Part shown: piece after piece, positions 10,381 to 17,488 of the stretch | Position numbering within the stretch: the first letter of the stretch is position 1 | Layout of the letters: the number at the start of each line of letters is the position of its first letter | Origin: a virus | DNA: 54,353 nucleotides | IMG/VR virus record: IMGVR_UViG_3300028706_000007 | Coordinates: 1-54,353 of that record | Strand: one strand, 5' to 3' | The notes under the pieces: generated by a model | What the model saw: only the letters and a program-made list of their open reading frames with translations | Told to the model about the DNA's origin: nothing | The model's database searches: none | Program-made: the position numbers and the translations under genes

Positions 10381-10896
10381 CTATACTAGATGCATTGTTT
10401 CTACTTGCATATCGCTAGGTAAATTAGTTTTATCTAAATTCGGTGTATTTCTAATGTATAAATTATTGCCTACTATTAAATTATTGCCTATGTGTGTTAT
10501 CGGTGTATCATCAAGGACTAAATCATCGTACACCTCCAAATTATTAGGCAAATGAGTTATTTGTGTACGTCCAATGAATAAACTCCCACGCACTGTCAAA
10601 TTATCAGGTAAATGCGTTATTTGTGAACCCAGCGCGAGTATATCCCAACCTACTTCTGTGATATTAGATAAGTGGGTTACTTGTGTATGTGTAATGTTTA
10701 ACGACCCATTAACTACAGTTATACCGACAGGTAATTGCTGAACGAGATTAAAAGGGAATTCCGAGAAATCAATACTCCCAGTATTATTATCCGTAATGCG
10801 TTCACACATCTCTAGTGTTGGATTGGCATATTCCATACGTAATATTTCATATCCATATAATGCCTCTGGGTTTGTGTGGTATTCGTATAAATTCAT
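10381..10896 (-). CDS. Short leucine-rich-repeat protein with MNLY tag
   Basis: The start chosen is ATG 10896 (MNLYEYHTNPEALYGYE), because GGAGG lies nine bases upstream and the first residues match the starts of the two genes before it; a frame extending to 10920 is unlikely to be the true start. The product is 171 residues. After about 60 residues it has four to five repeats of about 20 residues of the type LPxNLxVxGxLxIxxTxITH, a short leucine-rich repeat that would form a small solenoid. The start overlaps the previous stop in an ATGA. No catalytic motif. Its role is unknown; repeat solenoids of this kind usually bind other proteins. Confidence 0.75.
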   Translation of the reverse strand: MNLYEYHTNPEALYGYEILRMEYANPTLEMCERITDNNTGSIDFSEFPFNLVQQLPVGITVVNGSLNITHTQVTHLSNITEVGWDILALGSQITHLPDNLTVRGSLFIGRTQITHLPNNLEVYDDLVLDDTPITHIGNNLIVGNNLYIRNTPNLDKTNLPSDMQVETMHLV

Positions 10897-11342
10897 TTTA
10901 TAAATCCTCCGTTGATCCATTTAATAATACTAGGTTTGCGTCCAAGCCACGCATCCTCGGATGATGGGTCATCGTGATTGCTTTTATTTGCTAAAGCTGA
11001 CAACTCCTCCAAATCAAATCGGTCAAAGGCTGGATTTGTATTTCTCTGCTTCATCAATCGTTCAGCAATCAGCACCACGTAATATCCATTGTTCCAATGA
11101 TCTTCAAAATCAGTCACTATACTGCGCAATAGATTTGCGAATTCAGGCCAAATAACTTCTTCAGTCCATTCATGCTCGGCAAAATAGGAATCAGTTAAAT
11201 GTATTATCCCATCAAATTCATCTTGCTGCACCCAGTTCAATAATTCACTAACATATTCGTTATACCTTGATAATGGTATCTTGATCCTATCTTTATAGCC
11301 ATATAATGTCTCTGGATTTGTGTGTTTGCTGTATAAATTCAT
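10893..11342 (-). CDS. Hypothetical protein with MNLY tag
   Basis: 149 residues from ATG 11342, preceded by AAGGA, two bases after the previous gene's stop. The first 19 residues (MNLYSKHTNPETLYGYKDR) are identical to the start of the gene before it and close to the start of the gene after it; the frame extending to 11441 is rejected for that reason. The rest is mostly helical and acidic, with many aromatic residues (HEWTEEVIWPEFANLLRSIV), and matches no family I know. Its stop overlaps the next start. It belongs to the accessory island between gp25 and gp6. Function unknown. Confidence 0.7.
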   Translation of the reverse strand: MNLYSKHTNPETLYGYKDRIKIPLSRYNEYVSELLNWVQQDEFDGIIHLTDSYFAEHEWTEEVIWPEFANLLRSIVTDFEDHWNNGYYVVLIAERLMKQRNTNPAFDRFDLEELSALANKSNHDDPSSEDAWLGRKPSIIKWINGGFIK

Positions 11343-11344
11343 CG

Positions 11345-11995
11345 TTATAGTGTCCTTACGAATCCTTGATATCCAACTGCATATTTTGGATCTTTCATTA
11401 TATATGGTTCGGCTTCGGGCCATCTTCCGTTTATTACCCACTTAGCATACAGATATGCAGAATATGGATCTTTCATTATATATGGTTCGGCTTCTGTCCA
11501 TTCATCTTTTATGACCTCATTAGCATACAGAAATGCAGAAGATGGATCTTTCATTATATATGGTTCGGCTTCTAGCCATCTTCCTTCTATTACATACCTA
11601 GCATAAAAATATGCATATTTTGGATCTTTCATTATATATGGCTCGGCTTCTGGCCATTCATCTTCTATTACATACTCAGCATAAAAATATGCATATTTTG
11701 GATCTTTCATTATATATGGTTCTGCTTCTGACCATCGGTTTCCCATTACCCCACCAGCATACTCATATGCATAATATGGATCTTTCATGATGTAAGGTTC
11801 TGCTTCTTTCCATCTGCCTTCTATTACATCTCTAGCATACAGAAATGCATATCCAGGATCTTTCATTATATATGGTTCTGCTTCTTTCCAGTTACCTGTT
11901 AGTCTTGCTTCTTCATATGCGAATGATGGGATTTCAAACCTATCTTTATAGCCATATAATGTCTCTGGGTTTGTGTGTTTGCTGTATAAATTCAT
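11345..11995 (-). CDS. 26-residue tandem-repeat protein with MNLY tag
   Basis: 216 residues. It starts MNLYSKHTNPETLYGYKDR, then carries about seven tandem repeats of 26 residues with the core EAEPYIMKDPxYAxxYAxxV and a linking I-x-x-x-W. The regular pattern of Ala/Tyr heptads suggests paired helices, that is, a helical solenoid. Similar EAEP-type repeats occur in some phages and large viruses, without known function as far as I recall. At DNA level the unit is 78 bp. The ATG overlaps the gp25 stop (ATGA), so it is co-translated with a baseplate wedge gene. No enzyme motif. It might be a virion accessory or an intracellular binding protein. Confidence 0.75.
   Translation of the reverse strand: MNLYSKHTNPETLYGYKDRFEIPSFAYEEARLTGNWKEAEPYIMKDPGYAFLYARDVIEGRWKEAEPYIMKDPYYAYEYAGGVMGNRWSEAEPYIMKDPKYAYFYAEYVIEDEWPEAEPYIMKDPKYAYFYARYVIEGRWLEAEPYIMKDPSSAFLYANEVIKDEWTEAEPYIMKDPYSAYLYAKWVINGRWPEAEPYIMKDPKYAVGYQGFVRTL
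11388..11935 (-). repeat. 78-bp tandem repeats inside the 26-residue-repeat gene
   Basis: The string GGATCTTTCATTATATATGG or a close variant recurs every 78 bases, starting at 11388, 11466, 11544, 11622, 11700, 11778 and 11856 on the plus strand. Each unit encodes one 26-residue protein repeat. The strong DNA identity in the middle of each unit suggests recent duplication or ongoing slippage. Confidence 0.9.
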
Positions 11996-12366
11996 CGGAC
12001 TATAGCATCCCCGGAATCTTGGTCAAACAACACCCTAATCTGTTCTGTATCAACCCCAGGAAGTATTATTACATCCAACGATAACACCATCCCATTATGC
12101 TGTGAATGATAATTAACGTCCTCTAACACAATCCTCGGATCAGTGTTAATCAACCGTTCAATTTCCGAAGTTACTCTTCGTTCAACATCAACCGTATTAG
12201 GTTCAAACAAGTAGTTCCATATAGTCGTACCGTATTCTGGCTTACCAGGTAATTCTCCTTCTCTGATATTCAACATATTAGTTAAATTACGAACCACTAA
12301 CTCTCTATCAGTCAATGTAAATTTTTTGTGTTTGCTTATTGTGCTGAAACCTTTATACATATTCAT
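11992..12366 (-). CDS. 25: Baseplate wedge protein gp25-like
   Basis: 124 residues, close to T4 gp25 (132). It carries the family pattern: an N-terminal SKHKKFTLTDRELVVRNLTN, then IREGELPGKPEYGTTIWNYL, and a C-terminal EDVNYHSQHNGMVLSLDVI segment. Gp25 is the conserved sheath-initiating wedge protein found in myophages, type VI secretion and other contractile systems. In T4-like phages it usually lies directly before gp6; here four accessory genes separate them. Its start is preceded by TTAAATAAG, a late-promoter-like box, and its stop overlaps the next start. Confidence 0.93.
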   Translation of the reverse strand: MNMYKGFSTISKHKKFTLTDRELVVRNLTNMLNIREGELPGKPEYGTTIWNYLFEPNTVDVERRVTSEIERLINTDPRIVLEDVNYHSQHNGMVLSLDVIILPGVDTEQIRVLFDQDSGDAIVR

Positions 12367-12372
12367 ACTTAT

Positions 12373-13320
12373 TTAATTGAAATTAATATTATTGGGCCGA
12401 ATGGATTGAATCACATTCGTATCATGTTCTAGTAAAATATTAACAGGGATGTAATTAGTTGGCAAGTATAACACCAAAGTACGATCAGCTGCCACGGTGA
12501 TATTATCAGCAGTCATTGAATTAGTATCAATCGCATCAATGTACCGCCTATCATACTGCACAAATCCAGTTGTTCTTTTGGAATTAAGTTTATTATGTGG
12601 TTTTACTATAGTTGTCATCTCATATGGCGGAATCATATGGTCTTCGTTCATAACTAGGTTTTCACACATAGATATATCTAAAAACCCATTTATCGTTAAA
12701 TTAGATATAGGTGGTGATACTATTGTCGCATATGGAGAATGTCCAAATCCTATGGGAACACACCTATTCTCTTCAACATTGTATTGTTCATACCCGACAA
12801 TACATCCGTCTGTGTCAAATACCGGATTAATAACTTCCTCGTATATTACCCCTGGTATTAATCTACTGCTATAAATCTCAGGCGGATATTCTTTTAATCT
12901 TACCAATGAAGTGTTAGATGCATCCAGATACCCATTAACTTCGTCTAAATTATATGGCAACGAGGATATATGATCGCACCCAGATATATCTAAGTACCCA
13001 TCAAACTTCAACGATGTAGGTATTTGCTCAATTAAGGTATTGGATAAATTTAAATATCCATTCACCACCAAATTCTCAGGCAATGCTCTAATCGGTACAT
13101 ATCTTAAATTTAGACCACCATTTATCGTTAAATCACATGGCAATGATTTAATCGATGTGCCAGTCAAATTTAAATCCCCATCAACAGTCAACCCTTCGGG
13201 TGCTGTGCCATGTATTATCATATTAACTATATCCGATGAATCAGATGTAGGTTCTGCTGTTTCAAGGGGGTCACTGATTACTAATTCTGAATTCCATAAC
13301 CTTTTTATTTTTAGACTCAT
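12373..13320 (-). CDS. Leucine-rich-repeat protein between gp5 and gp25
   Basis: 315 residues from ATG 13320 (MSLKIKRLWNSELVIS), chosen because GGAG lies seven bases upstream and the ATG follows the gp5 stop after one base. Residues about 50-160 and 205-225 carry about seven repeats of the type LTVxGxLNLxxTxIxxLPxx, a leucine-rich solenoid. An insertion near residues 168-190 contains DTDGCIVGY followed by NRCVP, a two-cysteine motif also present in the gp48-like protein of this operon. The C-terminal 80 residues are not repetitive. It lies inside the core baseplate operon and is probably virion-associated or a baseplate accessory; no function is known to me. Confidence 0.72.
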   Translation of the reverse strand: MSLKIKRLWNSELVISDPLETAEPTSDSSDIVNMIIHGTAPEGLTVDGDLNLTGTSIKSLPCDLTINGGLNLRYVPIRALPENLVVNGYLNLSNTLIEQIPTSLKFDGYLDISGCDHISSLPYNLDEVNGYLDASNTSLVRLKEYPPEIYSSRLIPGVIYEEVINPVFDTDGCIVGYEQYNVEENRCVPIGFGHSPYATIVSPPISNLTINGFLDISMCENLVMNEDHMIPPYEMTTIVKPHNKLNSKRTTGFVQYDRRYIDAIDTNSMTADNITVAADRTLVLYLPTNYIPVNILLEHDTNVIQSIRPNNINFN

Positions 13321-13321
13321 T

Positions 13322-14695
13322 TCAATACTCCGGCGGTGGTACTTTGCCATTATTTATTATATTTACTATTTCTTCATCAATAGCAGTTCGTGGGAATTGT
13401 TTCCTAACATCAATGCCACTACGATCCCCATACGGCTCGTGAGTCGGCGCTTTGGTAACAATACTATCAATCTTTTCAGGATCAGATACCCATTTTTTGT
13501 CATATTTCACATCAGCAAACTTCGTGAGCGGGATCGACGCAACAGATAATGTAGGTGCATCTTGCCAATCAATCCTTGGTGCTACAACCGCATAATTCCC
13601 GCCAGCGTTGGTAGTTGTTTGTCCACCAGAAACGGTAGCAATAGTGCCATCACTCTTTACACCTATCTTCATCGTTGATTCAATCGTCACTGACTCTTTG
13701 CCTTTTATATTAAAATCTCTGCCAGCATACATATTAATATCATCCTCTGCATGTAAATTAATACTCCCCTCCGTCCGAACATTCACACTATTAGAACTAT
13801 ATAAATCAACAGTTCCTTCTTTGCCAAATTCTAACCACGATTGTCCATTAGCATGCGTAATATAAAAAGTATCACCATCATCACTCATCGTGATTTGATG
13901 CCCTTTGCTAGTTCTAATGCGAATATGCTGACTCTTGCCCTCTAAATCCCCATCATCCATCACAAAAGTGTGTCCTCCACGTCTACCAATGACTTTCATA
14001 TCATCCAATTCAACTGTATCAGATTCTAATTCCTTTTTAATCTCGTTGTCTTTGTACCCAGCAGCATATACTGGTCTGCCGGGTGTGCTTATACCATAAA
14101 CGGTACTTGGACTCTCTCGTTGGGCAGAAGAGTTAATCGGCCCACGAATCGCATCATCTTCCAAACCCTGTTGATGCATTGTTGACTCAACAGATGTATG
14201 CTTTGGCTTTTCTAAATCATAAAATCTCGGATCTTCATTCATCTCCTTGTTTTTATGGTTTATCGTGGTTTCATTATTAGCAATACCAGGAACCATATTC
14301 AATAATTCAACAGATGGGATACATCCTACATAATACCCATAGTTTGGATCACCGTTCACGAAAAAACACAATACCTTTATACCAACATCAGGAGGTGTAA
14401 ACCACATCCCATACGAATTACTGTTACCAGGATATGTGCCAACATCCTCAGTTGTTCCTGAATGGGGTGTTTCCCCATAGAACGGAGACATATAACTCAC
14501 CGTCCTCCATCCAGTTGGGTCTTTTTTATCTAATTTACTGAACCCTTCTATGTATACTTGCAATCGTCCTGCACGAACTGGATCATTGTTATACATTACT
14601 TCGGCTATAAATGGACCACGATCAGACAATGATGCATTGCTATCGGTTCTAAATACACGCCCCCCACCTTTATTACTTGCTATATTATCTGGCAT
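13322..14695 (-). CDS. 5: Baseplate central spike protein gp5-like (no lysozyme domain)
   Basis: 457 residues. Residues about 26-110 form the OB-fold (RGPFIAEVMYNNDPVRAGRL, then a PNYGYYVGCIP segment) typical of gp5/VgrG proteins. Residues about 235-340 form the repetitive spike beta-helix (HQITMSDDGDTFYITHANGQ, then SINLHAEDDINMYAGRDFNI). T4 gp5 has a lysozyme domain between these; here that region (about 150-230) is too short and no lysozyme motif is visible, so cell-wall cleavage must come from elsewhere. The start overlaps the upstream stop as TAATG. It forms the cell-puncturing spike on the hub. Confidence 0.9.
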   Translation of the reverse strand: MPDNIASNKGGGRVFRTDSNASLSDRGPFIAEVMYNNDPVRAGRLQVYIEGFSKLDKKDPTGWRTVSYMSPFYGETPHSGTTEDVGTYPGNSNSYGMWFTPPDVGIKVLCFFVNGDPNYGYYVGCIPSVELLNMVPGIANNETTINHKNKEMNEDPRFYDLEKPKHTSVESTMHQQGLEDDAIRGPINSSAQRESPSTVYGISTPGRPVYAAGYKDNEIKKELESDTVELDDMKVIGRRGGHTFVMDDGDLEGKSQHIRIRTSKGHQITMSDDGDTFYITHANGQSWLEFGKEGTVDLYSSNSVNVRTEGSINLHAEDDINMYAGRDFNIKGKESVTIESTMKIGVKSDGTIATVSGGQTTTNAGGNYAVVAPRIDWQDAPTLSVASIPLTKFADVKYDKKWVSDPEKIDSIVTKAPTHEPYGDRSGIDVRKQFPRTAIDEEIVNIINNGKVPPPEY

Positions 14696-17193
14696 TAGTC
14701 ATCTTTTACCTGTTGTGCTTCGTATCTTGCATCTTCTTCATCTTCCCGTTGTTCTCTTGTTAACTGATTCTCTAGATGTGTTGTTACTAAATCCTGTGTT
14801 ATTATCCTAGCTTCGTCTGCTGTTTTAGGATCAGAAGCATGATCACCCCAATGAACCGTTCCGTCAGCATCAGTAGTAGTTATAGTGAATGAGTTCTTCT
14901 CTGCTGATTGCTTCTCTAATTGGTCAGCCGTGGGGAATAACATCAATGTTCCTTCCAATGATTGTGTGAACTTACCACTCGCAAACTTACTAGTGATTAT
15001 ATTCGCCCTGTATATTAAACTCATTCTACTTTCACCAGGAATACCACTTCCTACCTGCCTACCATAGTTATCCTTGCCTACCTCTGCCAACCCATTCATT
15101 GCATTATAGTCAGTATTGGTGTTGTAATTTATGGAAAATAATACTTCCGATGCATCATAGTTCACTGATCCATCTTGCATAAATGGGCCTAAACCAACCT
15201 CTTCTAATGCTACATGTGGACTATAAAAAACTTCACTTTGGGCAATCCAATCTGGATCACCAACTATATCTATCTTCGCATTTGCTTGGTCACTAGGACT
15301 ATACAAAATACTTGCTGCATTATCTGCTGATTTATTACTTCCACCTTTGCCACCAATAGAACCTTCTGCATCACCAGGTAAATAGTACCGTTTTGTCAAT
15401 TCCCTTGCATTATTCTGGCGTACTACAACTGGTTCTTGTGCACCCATCGTTTGAAAATACAAATAATTGTATTCCTGTTCAAAGTTTAATACTTCTGTAT
15501 TTTTACCAGTAAACCAATAATCATACGATTTATGAACTCCTCTATAGGTAGAGGGCGAGAAGTTTTCTGCTTTTATATCATTTACAAAATATCGAGTAAC
15601 AACATATGTTATCTTGTATGCATAATCATGCCGTTTGTTATCATATTCCAATGGAACTATCTGTGTTCTAATTTTGAACCACTGAAATACCCCACCTGGT
15701 TTTTGTTTTAATGCTTTTCCTTCCTCGTCAATTATAACAGTTTGTTGATTAGATATATATGTGCTTGTTCTAACTGCTAGGTCAATGAATTCAGCAATCT
15801 TCATCCCAGCTGGGACTGAGAATACTTTTTTGTCGTTATTTACAAACTTCTTAGACTCCATATACTTGTCAATTGCACGTTCATTATAATAATTATTCTG
15901 CATCGGTGTATTTTCTAGCCCCCCCAGGTTTGCCACCGATTCATTAGCTATTGAATATCCATCACCCGTCTCTTCAAATTTTATTTCATAAACGTTAGCA
16001 TGTTCAACCACCATTGTTTCAACTAGTCGCTTCTGCTCTGCATTCAATGCACCAACTAACCCTCGTGTCACAATTTTATCTGTCGCTTTCACGGGCGGGG
16101 TTGTTGAATTGCCATTTAATGCATCAGCAACTAATAAGGTATCACCACCAAACAATTGGTTTAGTGTTTGCCCTTCTAACTCAACATTAAACAATATACT
16201 AGCGTTAGCAACATTATTTGGCAAATGTGTTTGTGGACACACAGCCCTACATTGATAATCAACTAACCCATTATTAATAGCAAATTTAATCTCAGTAAAT
16301 TGGAATGGTATGAATTTCTCTGACACCGTTGACGAATCAGTAGTATCAGTGGCCATTCCTAAATCCTTTGCACTTAATGCATTCCCTTGTTCATCATACC
16401 CGTAAAACCTAACCACCATTAAGTAGTTTTGCGATGCATAATTAATTCTATCCACACTAACACCCTTGACAATGTTATAATCTTGAACCATCTTATGCAA
16501 CCGATCCAAGAATGATAACCCATTGGGTTCAGTAATTTTAAAACTCATCTCAAAGGTATTATGCGCTGAACCAGTAGATGTGCCAGATACTAACCCTTTG
16601 AATTCAATATCATCCACATAAAAATCCAAATCAAACGCTGAACTTCTTACTGCGCCGAAATTACTGGTTGGGTCAGTATTGTTTATTCCACCACTCTGTA
16701 ATATTAAAGGCAATCCCTTTACTGATTTCTTCCCTGTGGATATCATTTGTGCATATTCTTGTGCACCCATCATATACATACTGACGGAGTAAGTATATGA
16801 TCCAAATTTCTTAAATGGGTTCTCTTTTGCTGATATTTTTTCTTTAAACTCACCAGCTATCACTGTCCCATTAGCAGTTGTCTCATCTTTAACCGACACA
16901 GGTTCTTCTTTATTTGGTATAGTAGGTGATTCAGTGCCTGTATTACTAGTTCCGGCCCCATCTACATTCATAGTAGAGGATGGTGGGATTGCATTATCTA
17001 TATTGGGGATGTTTGCGTTTGAAGAGAACCTTCCATTTGACGGAAGTTCAATTTTCATTCCTGTGCCAGGCAACTTAGCCAATGCATCTGATATCTGTTT
17101 GGGTGGGAGTTCTGGCTTTTGTGTATTCGCCTTATCTAACAACGCTTTCTGTGCATCGAATACTATCTTACCTGCGCTATTCAAAACTGACAT
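14695..17193 (-). CDS. Large baseplate protein, hub candidate
   Basis: 832 residues, between gp53 and gp5. It has a low-complexity Pro/Ser/Thr/Asn N-terminus (1-130), then a conserved-looking core (SYTYSVSMYMMGAQEYAQMI, DLDFYVDDIEFKGLV, FEMSFKITEPNGLSFLDRLH) and a mixed alpha/beta remainder. The tail (about 770-832) is highly charged (EQREDEEDARYEAQQ). I do not recognise a T4 orthologue. In T4 the spike gp5 sits on gp27, and no separate gp27-like gene is seen in this window, so this protein may be the hub that carries gp5; that is inferred from gene order. Starts and stops are packed tightly with its neighbours. Confidence 0.7.
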   Translation of the reverse strand: MSVLNSAGKIVFDAQKALLDKANTQKPELPPKQISDALAKLPGTGMKIELPSNGRFSSNANIPNIDNAIPPSSTMNVDGAGTSNTGTESPTIPNKEEPVSVKDETTANGTVIAGEFKEKISAKENPFKKFGSYTYSVSMYMMGAQEYAQMISTGKKSVKGLPLILQSGGINNTDPTSNFGAVRSSAFDLDFYVDDIEFKGLVSGTSTGSAHNTFEMSFKITEPNGLSFLDRLHKMVQDYNIVKGVSVDRINYASQNYLMVVRFYGYDEQGNALSAKDLGMATDTTDSSTVSEKFIPFQFTEIKFAINNGLVDYQCRAVCPQTHLPNNVANASILFNVELEGQTLNQLFGGDTLLVADALNGNSTTPPVKATDKIVTRGLVGALNAEQKRLVETMVVEHANVYEIKFEETGDGYSIANESVANLGGLENTPMQNNYYNERAIDKYMESKKFVNNDKKVFSVPAGMKIAEFIDLAVRTSTYISNQQTVIIDEEGKALKQKPGGVFQWFKIRTQIVPLEYDNKRHDYAYKITYVVTRYFVNDIKAENFSPSTYRGVHKSYDYWFTGKNTEVLNFEQEYNYLYFQTMGAQEPVVVRQNNARELTKRYYLPGDAEGSIGGKGGSNKSADNAASILYSPSDQANAKIDIVGDPDWIAQSEVFYSPHVALEEVGLGPFMQDGSVNYDASEVLFSINYNTNTDYNAMNGLAEVGKDNYGRQVGSGIPGESRMSLIYRANIITSKFASGKFTQSLEGTLMLFPTADQLEKQSAEKNSFTITTTDADGTVHWGDHASDPKTADEARIITQDLVTTHLENQLTREQREDEEDARYEAQQVKDD

Positions 17194-17194
17194 A

Positions 17195-17488
17195 TTAGAA
17201 TCCCAATGTCTCTTTTAATATTGTCAATTGTGGCAATCTTATACTAGTGCCCTGTTTAAAATCAAATAACGGGTCTTTTAATGTATTTGGATTTCTTTGT
17301 GCGAATACCCACCACAGTTCTGAATCATTGTATAAATCATATGCCAATAAATCAGGTCTTAAATTATAAGTCTCATTGATCTCAAACAACCTATCATCTG
17401 GTCTTTTGGGAATTGGTCTATTTACTAGCATATCCAAATGATTTCCTCTTATTGAGGTATCAAAATACAGGCTTGTTGTGTTATACAT
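17195..17488 (-). CDS. 53: Baseplate wedge protein gp53-like (short)
   Basis: 97 residues; T4 gp53 is about 196. The diagnostic segment is YNLRPDLLAYDLYNDSELWW, followed by VFAQRNPNTLKDPLFDFKQG and a TSIRLP end that resembles a LysM-like fold. Gp53 joins wedges into the hexagonal baseplate. The ATG overlaps the stop of the gp48-like gene as TAATG. The protein ends soon after the LysM-like part, so it looks like a minimal form rather than a broken gene. Confidence 0.9.
   Translation of the reverse strand: MYNTTSLYFDTSIRGNHLDMLVNRPIPKRPDDRLFEINETYNLRPDLLAYDLYNDSELWWVFAQRNPNTLKDPLFDFKQGTSIRLPQLTILKETLGF

Noticed and set aside
11341-11441. Upstream extension of the tagged 149-residue gene to 11441
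   Set aside because: The extension lies in the repeats of the preceding gene in another frame; the tag-bearing ATG at 11342 has a ribosome site and matches its paralogues.
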